Source: Cyanophora paradoxa
Taxonomy: Eukaryota; Glaucocystophyceae; Cyanophorales; Cyanophoraceae
Direction of reading: 5' to 3'
Assembly: GCA_004431415.1 (NCBI GenBank)
Contig: QPMI01000691.1
Location: forward strand, 1-64,000
DNA length: 64,000 nt
The position numbers were made by a program, and so were the translations under genes. Shown piece by piece: positions 1 through 10,267 of the stretch; the first letter of the stretch is position 1, and each line of letters opens with the position of its first letter. The notes beneath the pieces are model-generated. The model saw nothing but the letters and a program-made list of their open reading frames with translations. It ran no database searches and was not told the DNA's origin.

Positions 1-592
1 TTCGCATTAACACCCACTTTTACGGATGTGCTTGTGATTGTGATGTCATAGATTGTCCAAGAATCTACTTCGTCAATTGTGAGTGGAACCCTGAAAGTAG
101 ATTGGTCTAATTTACTGATGTTTCAAAACGAAACCATCACCCCATTGACCTTTGGAAATACTCCAAATTTGCCCATTACTACCAAGTGTAGAAGACCCAT
201 CAAACTGTAAAATAGGTTCAAGCGGTTCAGCATTTTCTTAACTTAATCAGCAAATGCGACAGTTATTCCCTCCACTGAAATCGATGGTTTCATAGCCTGC
301 TGAATTTGTAGAAGTGAAGGAATAACGGAAAGTAGAGAAGCTATTGGTGTCTGCTACATCATAGTAGGGTTGTTATTAGGACCTCCTGAGTTTCTGAATA
401 CTACACTTCCTGACTGTATCAGTTTTTTGAATAACATTAGCATTTGCTTTATTAACAAGCTCATAGACCAGTACATTATTTTCCCAAGCATCATCCAAAC
501 TCGCATTAAATTTCTAGAAGGCAATGAGACAAACCCCCAACATCGAAATTTAAGAAGTTTAAAGGGGCTCTTGAAATCTCATTGTTCCCTAT
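1..592 (-). pseudogene. Degraded virion/fibre-like coding remnant (PLV left part)
   Basis: No long reading frame survives here. The minus strand has short in-frame stretches that read like beta-rich fibre sequence, for example DTNSFSTFRYSFTSTNSAGY followed by a stop, and QFDGSSTLGSNGQIWSISKG. Stops and frame changes separate them. They lie directly downstream of the fibre-like pseudogene on the same strand, so they are probably the C-terminal part of that gene or of a neighbouring virion gene. The element continues beyond the left edge of the window. The assignment is weak because no diagnostic motif is present. Confidence 0.3.
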
Positions 593-2440
593 AACAATCT
601 TATCTCTTTACCTCCAGTTCTCTATTGACTGTAAGATCACCTGTAATGGTGCCACCTGTCAATGGTAAATATTTAGCAAGTTCAGCATCAAGCTCAGTCT
701 CTGTCAACTAGGGTATTAATGCTGCTGCCAGTGTTTGGCATATTCAGTTTCTGTTACATAATCATTGAGTATAGTAGTTAATTCGGTTCCATCTATGTAA
801 TTCTTATTTTCTAAATAATCCTCTGTGACCACTCGTGATATATTTTCGTTGTGAATGTTTTTTGCTGCTGCTCTCTGATTTATTTCTAAAACACCTTGCT
901 TATCAACATCATTATAGTTCGTTTTCTTCCACCCTATCTCACATTGCTTGTAATCGTCTCGATCTCCAACTAAATCATCAGGTAAGAGCCGTTCTCGGCT
1001 AAATATTAGCTTTGGTCTTGATCCATCAAAAGCGCTAACATCAGTCACATTAATCTGAAGTCGCATCTTTGTCTACATAATTAATTGGATTGGCTGGAAG
1101 AGATGGTATAGGTGGTAATGTTGCTGTCATTGGGATGTCGTCAGGGTAGTAAACTTGTTAAATAGATACCTGGTTTGGTGTCTTTTATTTCAACACCTCC
1201 ACCAGCTGCCACTAAATTAACTCTTGTAGGTGGTCTAATATAGAGTTCGCCTTCCATTGTGGTTCCAGCATTAATTCGTGGCCATTGACATAATATGTAT
1301 CTAAAGTAATCGTTCTTCTGTGTCTATATTTTTATACAGACTCACACCATGTAGCCCATCATTCACAGCATTACCTGCTGATGCGAAAGTAGGTTGCTGG
1401 TCGATTTCATCCCAATCGTGTCTGTGGTCTTCTGGTGGGAACAATTCTGGTACATCAATTTCGTCCCAAGTGTGTCTATGGTCTGCTGGTGGAAATTCTT
1501 CTGGTATTCCATCGATTTCTCCCCAATCATGCCTATGATCCACAGGCGGAAATCTATCAGGTTTATTCTCGATTTCGTCCCAATCATGGCCATGGGGATC
1601 AGGTGGATATGTTTGTGGTTTATTTCGAATGTCCTCCCAATCCACTATGAAATCGAATAGATCAGGTGCGAAACCATCAGGTAAAAGCTGCTCATCAAAA
1701 GGCTCGTAGCGATCATAAGTTACAAGATTTGGGTCGAAACCATCTGGTAAGACATTATCCTCTTCAAATCGCCTATCTTCAAGAGGTATAACATTACATC
1801 TGGTGATAAAAGCTCTCAGCTGGTTGTTTGTAATCTGTAAATACTGGTTTGTTTCTGACTTTTTCCAGCTAACTATGTGCTGCCCAAAGGCTACATTTTT
1901 CCTCTGCTGTGTATTCCCTCCCAGGTTGCTTCTTTGGTGTAAGGTCAGGTGGATCCCACGGAAGCGGAAAGGGACAGGAACAGGACCGTAATGCTCAAGG
2001 ATTTCCCTTATAGTTTTCTCACTGACAAGCTTTTCACCATTGGCATACACATTGCTTCCATGGATATTTCGCCACTGCCTCGTCCTGATTCAAGGTTTTG
2101 TGTTTGTGACCAAAGGTAAAAGGTGCCTATCCATTTCGACAAGATCAGGGTGTAAATGGATTGCTACTGGTTGAGTGGGGCTGCTGTGATGGTAATTGAT
2201 GGCTTTTTCTGGTGGACATCATTTGGTAAAAAACCCAAACGGCTCATTCCTCGCAAAGTCATATGTAATATCCTTGGGGTATACATCATTAGTTGAACAG
2301 ACTTATTCGTGTTCTGGAAATGGCCACTTGTAATACTTGGGGAACTCTGTTTTTGTGGTGCGCCCTCATTATAAATTCTTAAACCTGTGTTCTGTTTGCC
2401 CTGCTCATCTTGTACATTGAAAATCAAACGGCCACTATCA
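593..2440 (-). pseudogene. Phage-type fibre (receptor-binding) protein, broken by frameshifts
   Basis: A long minus-strand fibre gene split into pieces (open segments 2427-2164, 2050-1301 and 1066-716, then a remnant to 593). The 1301-2050 segment has five tandem copies of a motif of the type FPPxDHRHDWDEID, resembling the HxH-containing repeats of phage tail fibres. Near the 3' end (about 715-600) the minus strand reads YLPLTGGTITGDLTV, the hallmark collar motif of phage fibres. Stops and indels occur near 716, 1067-1300 and 2051-2160. The segment at 1080-1290 still reads PTRVNLVAAGGGVEIKDTKPG and NPINYVDKDATSD in alternating frames. By family analogy it would have formed virion spikes for host attachment; that role is inferred. 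It cannot yield a full protein as it stands. Confidence 0.6.
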
Positions 2441-2809
2441 CACCTTGATGGTATGTCTGATGGGTTCCACTTGGTTTGAGTTTTCTCGGTCTCCTTCTGG
2501 TTGCCTTGATCTCTGCTACTTGATTGGCTTTCACATTGCCCAAACTAAAGCTATACTGACATCCTCCTTGTCTGGATCGGTCTGATTTAAGGACAGGGCA
2601 TGCTCCCTTGATTGAGTCTTTGAAGAACCGTCAGAGCTGTGGTCGATTGATATTGAACTTTAACTTTTATATTATCAAAGTTCACATGCTTGTGCTGCTG
2701 GAATTATCATCTTGAATGTTTCCAGATTAGGGGGGTAATTAAAGCTCATGGCTTTTACTATATGGATTTATAAAATTCCTTATAAGTATTAGATGCCTCA
2801 CAAAATAGT

Positions 2810-3770
2810 CCTTAGTTGTCAGTGGCGGGCAAGGGGCATTATCATTACCAGACTGCTCAAAGAAATCGAAAATCGAACTGGCAGCGAATCATTGACCTTG
2901 TGATCTTGTTAGTGGAACTTCCACGGGTGGATCATTGCCATTGGGTTGAACATCAGGCATCCAGATAGGGCAGGCGAACCCAAACTCACAGCCAGTGATT
3001 ACATAATTTACCTCACTCAGCTGCCCTTGATTTTCGCGATCCTCGAAATATAATCGAAAATGCCCTTTTTAACACCAAGTATGATGTGGCTCCTTTAGAA
3101 GCGCGATCAATTCTGTTACTGGCGAATCCCTCATTCAGGATTCTCTGAAGGACATTGTGATTACTTCGTTTGATACTCAGTACATGAAACCTATATTTAT
3201 CACAAACGATAACAACTACAACTTTCTGCCCTGTAAATAGCAGCAAGGGCTACCTCTGCTGCTCCCACCACTTTTCTCCTGTGAGTATAGTTGATTTTAA
3301 TCGAGGGTAACTGCTTGCCTTATTGATGGTGCTATTCAGAAACAATAACCCAAGTGGTGTGGCTATAGCCATGCGAGGAAGATTTACAGTGATGATGATG
3401 ACATTATAGTTATAAGCATCTCTTGTGTGAGGTAGACCCATATTTAGAGTCTGATTATTTCGGCTATGGTTATGAGACTGTGAACAGTTGGGCATTCTCT
3501 CATGGATTGCCTCAACAGATGGAAGCCCATTGATTACATCTCATGCAGCAAGTGAGCTGTCAGCTCTTGACAAGATGGAGGAGTTGCTGCTTACAACTAC
3601 GATCAGGATTATGGAGGTACTATAGGCTATCTGTTCCTCTTCCAAATCACATAGTCAAGTCCCTTGATGATACCTCTAAAATCCCCGACATGCTTTCGTT
3701 CACTGAGACATACATAGCAGCAAACAACACCATGATTAATAAGCTTTGCGATTGCTGTAGCAAACTATGA
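2810..3770 (+). pseudogene. Patatin-like phospholipase pseudogene
   Basis: Conceptual translation across several plus-strand frames gives patatin landmarks in the correct order. A degraded glycine-rich oxyanion region (SGGQG / RGIIITRLLKEIENRTG, about 2822-2890) is followed by the nucleophile elbow DLVSGTSTGG (about 2900-2930; Ser in GTSTG). Next come SLKDIVITSFDTQYMKPIFI (about 3140-3200), the ATSAAPTTF block (about 3250-3280), a LIDGAI..NNPSGVAIA block carrying the catalytic-type Asp-Gly (about 3320-3375), and a C-terminal stretch at about 3600-3770 (VPLPNHIVKSLDDTSK). Many stops and frame changes separate these, so the gene is dead. Patatins hydrolyse acyl lipids; a viral copy could have attacked host membranes during entry or exit, which is inference. 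The 3250-3495 minus-strand frame is an antisense shadow. Confidence 0.55.
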
Positions 3771-3824
3771 ATTAAAGAACCCATCAAAAGCATACATCTC
3801 TTCCACTCTCACCCTTCACCACCT

Positions 3825-4316
3825 TTGATGCTAATTGGTACAAACTTGCTGATGATGCCTTACTGCCTCCTCCTCTGTGACAGGTAAAGAGCCCCACATG
3901 GCTCGACCTTCATCATTTGGCTGGGAAGCTGGGCATTGCTCCAGAGCAGATATGGGAGACCCCCACTGAGTACCTTCAAGTTGCGTTCCCATACACTTTT
4001 GAACTCTCTTCAGTGGTTGCCTATGGGTCAGGGACACCAATGCTTTTATAAAGACTTTCAATGTGGCTACATCAACTAATGGGTCAACTGGTCTTTTATC
4101 GAGCCGAAGGGCAGAACAAAACATTTGTTTGTGAGAATATAAACAATGCTAATAATTCCGGCGATGTAGCTTTATTAAATGGTTACCCTCTCACCATCAA
4201 GATGCTTTCTACATAGGTTCTCTTTGAGAATCAGTATGTTCGCATTTATCCCTTGTTTATGTCAATGCTCCACAATGAGAGTCGATTTTACAGGTGCGTT
4301 TATTCGATAAACTCGA
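3825..4316 (+). pseudogene. Unidentified plus-strand gene remnant with in-frame stops
   Basis: One plus-strand frame reads as protein-like sequence interrupted by at least three stops: FTTFDANWYKLADDALLPPP, WLDLHHLAGKLGIAPEQIWE, VAFPYTFELSSVVAYGSGTP, then after a frame change NNANNSGDVALLNGYPLTIK and ENQYVRIYPLFMSMLHNESR. The composition is unlike antisense noise, and its 3' end overlaps the convergent penton-like pseudogene by about 16 bp. I do not recognise the family. Position between the patatin remnant and the penton genes suggests a virion or accessory protein of the PLV. Confidence 0.35.
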
Positions 4317-5226
4317 GCTGAAAAGAATTGTCAATTCCATTCATGTCAATGATGTCACCAAAGTAGTCTTGAACTCAACTGTTAGTTCTCTCACCACCAG
4401 ATGTCGGTCATTAATTCGAATAAACTCCCCATGTTCACCATTATAGTAAACATAGCCTCCTATATCCTTGCTTAATTGGAGTCTCAGTATGGCGCCTTGG
4501 TTTTGTGGCTGTGATTTTGGACTATATTATGTCTGCTGGCAAAGGGAGCAAGTTCTTTGACATGTAAATAAAGGTACTGCTCAGCATTCATATCTGCATC
4601 TTATTCTGTAATAAACATATCTAAGAGTGTGGATGAAAGTCTGGATCCCGAAAAGTAGTTCCCCACAAGGGTGATTGAGTGTGATAGGTTTGCCATCATA
4701 CTTTAGAAAATTCTCAGGCGATATGGAGATTGAGAGGGCGAATTGTCATCCATAAATGAAGACTGGAACTCAGTTGAGCTTAACCCAGAAGCTTACCAAT
4801 ACGCTTATTGCTTGCTCTTATACGGAAAAATCGGTTACTGTAGAACTCCACTTTATAAGTGGTTGGATTGTAGAATAATTTGAATTCGAAAGCAACTGTT
4901 TTTCCTGCTATAGTTTCCTCATAGAACACATAGTTCAATCCATAGTTGTATGGTTGGGTGACCCCAAAATGACCCTGATTGATATAACCGGTTGGCAGAG
5001 GAGAGATGTTGTAAGTTACTGTTTCAGTGACAGAACTATCCTGATAGGTGAATTCCACTATTAAATGATCTGTTCCCACACTATTGTAAATGCTGTTTGG
5101 AATTTCTGCGTAAATGATCCTACACTCTCGAGGTCTCTCTACTGGTGTTGTGAGGGCAACCCTGTAAGAGTTTTCGGTTTCACCTTGGCTGCGATCCCTG
5201 CTATCAACATTGACAAGCCGGTTCAT
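4300..5226 (-). pseudogene. Penton-like (minor capsid) protein, broken copy 1
   Basis: Starts at 5226 with an intact 148-codon segment containing the N-terminal signature I associate with PLV/virophage pentons: VDSRDRSQGE..SYRVAL followed by IYAEIPNSIYNS (residues about 7-50). The frame closes at 4780. Homologous-looking sequence continues downstream in shifted frames (EQYLYLHVKELAPF near 4590-4550; GGYVYYNGEHGEFIRIND near 4465-4410; DIIDMNGIDNSFQLEFIE ending at the TAA at 4302-4300). At least three frame changes are needed to read through. The single jelly-roll penton normally caps the five-fold vertices of the capsid. It is divergent from a second penton-like gene starting 30 bp away on the other strand. 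Confidence 0.6.
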
Positions 5227-5256
5227 TTTAATATATGAATATAGATAAAAGGAGAA

Positions 5257-6280
5257 TGCCCGTGGACTACATTGAGGTGAGCTCTTTTAATACAATCTCT
5301 GGTGACGGTCCTACTTCAAGCTTTGTAGCTCGACTTCCAAACATATATGAGAATGTGAGGGCTGTCAGGCTGGTCTCGGCCGAATTTATAATAGTATCCC
5401 TATGGTGAGTGGTGAAACGCAACCAGGGGATATTACAATTGATAATTCATTCAGCATTTTTTGGAGTGAAGAATTCGATGGTGCTGGCATTGATGGCATT
5501 CCAACTACTCGACCAGCGGCCGGCTTTGAACCTTGGAAGCAATTAATCATAAGTCGCAAAAAACCCATTCAAAGCCACCAGCAATTGGTAAATGTAATTA
5601 ATGCGAATTCGATGATAGAGAGCCGGAACCATCTATTCGCTGTAAATGGGATGAGTCACTAAAACGAATTATATTCCACTCAGAGAAACCTTTCTATCTA
5701 GCCTTCTCTGTTGCTGAAATCCAAACCAGAAAACGATCCAAAAGTTACTGAGCGCTGCCCGATTGCTTGGTCTTGATCCCGGAAGATATGGAAATTCCCC
5801 AATCCAATCACAGGTTTATAATGCTCTTACTGATGGCATCTTTACTGGTGAACGGGTGAATGGTATTATATCTTCGTTTGAGCCTGAAAAGACCAGGGAC
5901 AGTGTTTTATTTGTCAGAGTAAAAGAGTTGGTGATCTGGTTCAGTGTGGGGATGGTCTCCTGACTGGTTACTTCCATAAAATAGTGGTTCCTGACAAGGA
6001 CTACGGTGAGCATGTGGTTTACAATTCGACAGAATCCCACCCACTTTACAAATACTATAACAAAAAAATGAGTTTGTCTACATTCTCTGTGGATATAGTA
6101 AATGCTATAAACGAACCAATTGATTTTGAGGGTCAACCTGTCCACCTCACATTTGAAATTCGCTATGGGACGAGCCAGCAGGTGACCCTCTCTATGAATA
6201 CTTTAAGATGCGGATGTCGCAAAGTCATCCAACATATCCGGTCATTGCGAGTTTCGGGTAAACACAAGGATCATTCGTAA
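5257..6280 (+). pseudogene. Penton-like (minor capsid) protein, broken copy 2
   Basis: The ATG at 5257 opens a frame beginning VDYIEVSSFNTISGDG and running into VRLVSAEF. A one-base deletion near 5383 then shifts the frame: the expected YNSIPM continuation is found one frame over, in the open stretch ending at 5662. Further frame changes occur near 5655, 5750 and 5955, and the C-terminal part (5984-6280) ends with a conserved-looking DIVNAINEPIDFEGQPVHLT block. The order N-terminal SxRD/IPNS-like region, then central domain, then C-terminal D-F-x-G strand matches copy 1, so this is a paralogous penton or minor capsid gene, also inactive. It lies just upstream of the MCP in the same direction, as expected for a capsid cluster. 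Confidence 0.55.
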
Positions 6281-6314
6281 TTTTTTATGTTACAGTATAA
6301 TAAAAGCGAAAATC

Positions 6315-7685
6315 ATGGATATTACGTCGACCCTCCAGCGCCTTTCGTTGAAAGAAGCCCTAACAACCCCAGAGGAGGCCAAGGCCTTCTTTCTGGATAA
6401 CTCCCTTATGCTTGGTCTTGAATCCAAGTCTAAGCCCGTTCTTGTTGTTGTGAACCCGAGCAATACTTTTGAAAATAATGTTGGAAATCGCATTTCATTC
6501 AAACTCCCTCGCTACAATTTCTGTGGCAAACTCGAACTTGCCTTTGACCTTCCAGCTATCACTTTTGGTGATGCTGATCTTGTTCGAAATGGATACACTC
6601 GCCCAGTTGGTGCTTTGGTTCAGCGACTTGAAATTACCTATGGGTCATACACCTACCATATCCCTTCTGATTTCCTTGCTCATTTCCCTCTTGTCTATTA
6701 TAGTGAGGACCAACTTGCCAAAAAGAAGCGGTCAATGGGTATGCTTCACGGCATCCCCGCCCATGGAACCAACCGACTTGGTGGTTCTTTCTTCGTCGAA
6801 ATTCCTGTGCCTTGGCTAAACCACTACCTACCTCTTGGTGCTCTGTCTGGTGAAATGGTAGTAACTGTTTGGTTCAAGGATGTAGGGAAGGGTTATGTTG
6901 AGACTTCTTATGGTGGTCGTACTCTTCCTAAGGCTGGGGACACAGCCATTGATGGGGACAAGGACGATGGGCTTGGCGTCGCACCTGCTGAATCTGTGCT
7001 GGCACATGTTGGCCAAAACATCACCACTTTCAATCTTGGTGCGCCAAACGTTGAAATTAAAATTACTTCTCCTCGCCTTTATATGTATGCTGTTAATGTG
7101 TCTGATGAGCTTTTCGCTACTGTTATTGAGAAGGTAAAGACAACTGGCATGGCTATCCCTGCTCTGGATATTGGATTTGTGGATGTCAGTGATTTGAAAG
7201 CCAAGGGCGGCGCCCAGCCCAATCGAGTTAACCTCTCCCAAATCTCAGGTCTTGTTTATGCTCTGCTTGTTTCAGTTCGTGATAACGCTAATGTTGACAA
7301 AGCAAATGGTTCCCACAGTGTACTTAAGACCTACTCCAACTCCAAAGAGATCACATTCACAATTGAGATAAACGGCCAGCGACTTTTTGCCACTGAGCCA
7401 ATTTCGCTCCTCAAAGGTGCTGAGCTGATTGCTGATGTCTTCAAATGCTCTAATATGGATAAGGTTGCTGATCGCTATGTTCTTTCGGGTATGAGTTTCT
7501 GTCTTGATGGTGAGAAGGCAATTCGCAATATTGCCCAGTCTGGCTATGTTGACCTGACCAATTCTTCATCTTCATTCCTCACTCTCTACATGCCCACTGA
7601 CAAGGCAATTGATGTCAATGTTCGCGCTCTCATGCATAGTTTCATTATTGTGGACAAGGACGGCTTGAGGCGAATCAATCTATAA
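6315..7685 (+). CDS. MCP: Major capsid protein, double jelly-roll (PLV/Polinton type)
   Basis: An intact 456-residue frame. Length, beta-rich composition and position next to penton and packaging ATPase genes fit the double jelly-roll MCP of Polinton-like viruses. An early strand region (VLVVVNPSNTFENNVGNRIS, residues about 42-61) leads into alternating strands such as GKLELAFDLPAITF and VQRLEITYGSYTYHIPSDFL; a second beta-rich half contains EITFTIEINGQRLFA. Trimers of such proteins build the icosahedral shell. The ATG at 6315 follows an A/T-rich leader (TATAATAAAA) and is the only sensible start. There is no frameshift, in contrast to the flanking virion genes. Assignment to this MCP class is from pattern and context, not from a search. 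Confidence 0.8.
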   Translation: MDITSTLQRLSLKEALTTPEEAKAFFLDNSLMLGLESKSKPVLVVVNPSNTFENNVGNRISFKLPRYNFCGKLELAFDLPAITFGDADLVRNGYTRPVGALVQRLEITYGSYTYHIPSDFLAHFPLVYYSEDQLAKKKRSMGMLHGIPAHGTNRLGGSFFVEIPVPWLNHYLPLGALSGEMVVTVWFKDVGKGYVETSYGGRTLPKAGDTAIDGDKDDGLGVAPAESVLAHVGQNITTFNLGAPNVEIKITSPRLYMYAVNVSDELFATVIEKVKTTGMAIPALDIGFVDVSDLKAKGGAQPNRVNLSQISGLVYALLVSVRDNANVDKANGSHSVLKTYSNSKEITFTIEINGQRLFATEPISLLKGAELIADVFKCSNMDKVADRYVLSGMSFCLDGEKAIRNIAQSGYVDLTNSSSSFLTLYMPTDKAIDVNVRALMHSFIIVDKDGLRRINL

Positions 7686-7738
7686 ACCATATTCAGTCAC
7701 ATCGTATTATTTTTATCTGGTTCTTTATAGAAGGAAGC

Positions 7739-8520
7739 ATGGGCGACTTGGACGAATTTAATGCTGGTGAGATGATAAATCCCCTTTCCGCGTTTTGGCA
7801 ATTGGCAAATCTGCTACTGGTAAATCAGAGGCTGTAAAGTACTGGCTCAAGCAGCTTCATGATGCCAAAAAGATTGATGTCGTTTTGGTGGTGAGTGGAA
7901 CAAGCTTTAATCATTTCTGGGATAAGGTGGCCACATTACAATTGGGGAAATGGGACGCCCCTTACATTGCTAAATTGCTGGATGAAAGGCAAGAGAAAAT
8001 AGAAAAAGGGGAACCTGTTAACCAATTATGTGTTGTTTTGGACGACCTTATTGACAACGAAATAGTAGATTTGACCCGAGATAAAATAATCGGAAGTCTT
8101 TACAGTCGTGGTAGACATTCGAAAATATCTATTATCTGTATCACACAAAAGCTAAGGAAAGTCTCATCAACAATTCGCGTCAACTCAGATTATGCTATGT
8201 TCCTAAGCGCTGCCAATAGAAAGGAGCTTGAAGCCATTGAGGAAGAATACAATATAATGCGGGACAAAGATGTTTTCTATAAAATGTTTGAAGAATATGT
8301 ACATTCCTATCAGTTTCTAATTTGGTCATCTGCCGATTATTCTGTGAAATATTTCGTAGATAAAGCGGATTTGGTCAAAGATTTCCCATTTCCACGGTTC
8401 CACAGGAAGCCAAAGAAGAAAGAAGATGAGCTTAAACCACCAGAGAAAGAAGAAGGGCGAAAAGAAGTGAGAAGCCAAGTTCATAGTAATAAGTTAATGC
8501 GATATAAACGCGGTCTATAA
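7739..8520 (+). CDS. FtsK/HerA-type genome-packaging ATPase (N-terminus possibly frameshifted)
   Basis: Residues from 7795 onward give an A32/FtsK-like ATPase: Walker A GKSATGKSEA right at the N-terminus, Walker B LCVVLDDLID (about residues 79-88), a RGRHSKISIICITQ sensor segment, and a basic C-terminal tail (RKPKKKEDE..RYKRGL). It pumps the viral genome into preformed capsids, using ATP. The open frame has only a TTG near 7795, but in-frame codons upstream (KSPFRVL before the Walker A) are protein-like. An ATG at 7739 (MGDLDEFNAGEM) lies in another frame, suggesting a one-base indel between about 7768 and 7786. Either a non-ATG start is used or the gene has a recent N-terminal frameshift. 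Next to the MCP, as in most PLVs. Confidence 0.8.
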
Positions 8521-8548
8521 AAATATCTCTCACTTTAATAAAGACACA

Positions 8549-9281
8549 ATGCCCCCCAAACGCAAAATAGGCATCCCTGCTGGGGCTGTTGGTTATTCAG
8601 GCGGTGGTAACAATGGCTCCATTAACACAGACCCGCTTAAATTCAATGGAATGAATGAGGTTAAGCCATCACAGCAACAAGAGGATCCCTTAATGCCGCC
8701 TATGAGGAATCTTTTGATGACAAAGCCCCACAGACGTCCACCAGTGATCAGCTCAACATCTCCCCTGAAGCTTCTAAAATGAAGGCTGTGGGTGAGGGTG
8801 CCAGGCGAATTATAGGTGCTGCTGATGACAAAGGTCTTGGGCTCCAAGATCTATCACTCACTCGCAAAGGTGAGGGTCTCAGTAAAGAATCCGACAAGGT
8901 TATCCAGTCTATGGCGGGTGAAGTCACATACAAGACTGCTCCCACCCAGAATATTCATAGAGTTCCCAAGGCTCAATGGGACGAGATGACTGCCAAGCTT
9001 AAAGATCTGGAAGCCAAATCAAGTGCCTTAGAGCAATATGTAACTGAGAAGAGAGAGAGATCCAAACTCAAGGAGATGCTAAGAAAGGAGGTGTTCAAAA
9101 TGGGATCACTGGGATTCCAGATAAACAGTTTATTGCCAAGAAAGAGAACCAAATTGATGAGCAAGCTGTTGATGAAATGAAAACAAAGACCCAAAAGGGG
9201 ACTATTGAGCCAGGTGCTACAAAGGCTGAGGTGGACAAAGGTGTAGCCCCCACAGTGTATAAACGACGGGTTTGGCTTTGA
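8549..9281 (+). pseudogene. Virion-module protein with coiled coil, two frameshifts
   Basis: Three overlapping plus-strand frames make one protein-like sequence. The first begins at the ATG at 8549 (PPKRKIGIPAGAVGYSGG). The second takes over near 8690 (AAYEESFDDKAPQTSTSD..) and continues into the open frame from 8779 containing a heptad-rich stretch (AKLKDLEAKSSALEQYVTEK). The third takes over near 9100 (IPDKQFIAKKENQIDEQA) and stops at 9279-9281. Each switch needs one single-base indel. The product would be about 240 residues, basic at both ends with a central coiled coil. I do not recognise a family. It starts 28 bp after the ATPase on the same strand, so it is probably a minor virion or scaffolding protein, now broken or mis-sequenced. 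Confidence 0.5.
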
Positions 9282-9309
9282 GAAAAAATAAACGTTTTTT
9301 CTATTATAA

Positions 9310-9540
9310 ATGGATGATACCATCAGTCTGGTTGAGTTCACCGTTGATAGTCCTGTTAGTGAGAGTTATATTAAGAGCGCTGTAGCAAACCAAAAACGAT
9401 ACAGGGAAGACCCAGAATATAGAGAGTTTAAGAAACAGCAAGCCTTGGCATCATATTATCGCCGAAGGGCACAAAAAGATGTTGTGAGGCCTATAGGGAG
9501 GCCAATTAAACATTATTTGACCACTGAGAGCAGCAACTGA
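9310..9540 (+). CDS. Small basic DNA-binding-like protein (DPEYRE family)
   Basis: A 76-residue intact frame preceded by an AT-rich leader ending TATTATAA. Residues 28-56 hold the pattern N-Q-K-R-Y-x-x-D-P-E-Y-R-E-F-K-K..S-Y-Y-R-R-R, followed by an AT-hook-like GRPIK. The same pattern recurs in the 63-residue protein at 14368-14559 of this element, so the two are paralogues or share a domain. High Arg/Lys content plus the GRP core suggest binding to the DNA minor groove, perhaps for genome compaction or regulation; this is inference. It begins 28 bp after the broken coiled-coil gene. Confidence 0.55.
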   Translation: MDDTISLVEFTVDSPVSESYIKSAVANQKRYREDPEYREFKKQQALASYYRRRAQKDVVRPIGRPIKHYLTTESSN

Positions 9541-9541
9541 G

Positions 9542-10071
9542 TTATTTTGTCCTGTTACTTGTAAGATGTGGCAATGGCTCCAACAATTGCTGGATATGTT
9601 TCATATACATGTGACCAGCAATTATAAGTGTAGCTGTTGTGATACTACTATTGACGTCAGCATTGGATCTTCCTCCCAAGTGGATCCAGGAGTGGGTCTC
9701 CCTATGATGTGGTGCGCTCAACTGAGGGGCAAAGGGTAAGCTTGGAGAGCATTGAAGAGGTGACAGGGGAGCAATTTGCTCAGGCTGTAAGCAGCGCTTG
9801 GAATGAGTACCAAGGAAACCGTCTACATTGAACACATTATCTGCCATCAGGGAAGGGGCTAATCTCATTTCCAAGCATGAGGAGATCGTTTGATATTTTT
9901 GTAAAGCTGCTTTGATATGTGGAGACAGGGGGCTATTCGATGACCAAGGTTGTACAGTTCTATAGAGACGCGATGTATGGAGTCACTCAATTCAGGGCTT
10001 GGAGACGTCAGCGCCAAATATGAGAGTTCAAAGGAGACCTCTACAAGGCGAGTATGGATGGGAGTTGTCAT
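9542..10071 (-). pseudogene. Unidentified minus-strand gene with one frameshift
   Basis: Two adjoining minus-strand frames (10071-9865 and 9874-9542) read as one protein of about 175 residues if joined by a frame change near 9870. The N-terminal half has helical composition (RLVEVSFELSYLALTSPSPE, SIHRVSIELYNLGHRIAP). The second half is Ser/Pro-rich and ends near a hydrophobic TATLIIAGHMYM segment. I do not recognise it. It is convergent with the DPEYRE gene, the stop codons being almost adjacent. The intergenic side (10072-10260) has no gene. Confidence 0.35.
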
Positions 10072-10267
10072 AATAATCTACTTTTAGGCAGCATAAAAAT
10101 GCGAAAGGGGCGGCTCTGCGTAGAGCTTGATGAGAGCTTCACAGGAAAAAAAAGAGCGCTCAAAACGGCCAATCTGGTGCCGAGATATTCGCGTTTGAAG
10201 TTCCTTAAGTGGCTCTAATTGAAAGTTTTAGAAACATTCTTATAGAGCTCTATAAGGAAATAGCTGC

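Noticed and set aside
370-594. 74-codon plus-strand frame
   Set aside because: It is antisense to the degraded fibre region and has no recognisable feature.
3831-4124. 97-codon minus-strand frame
   Set aside because: The plus strand over the same stretch reads more like a protein (with stops), so this is probably its antisense shadow.
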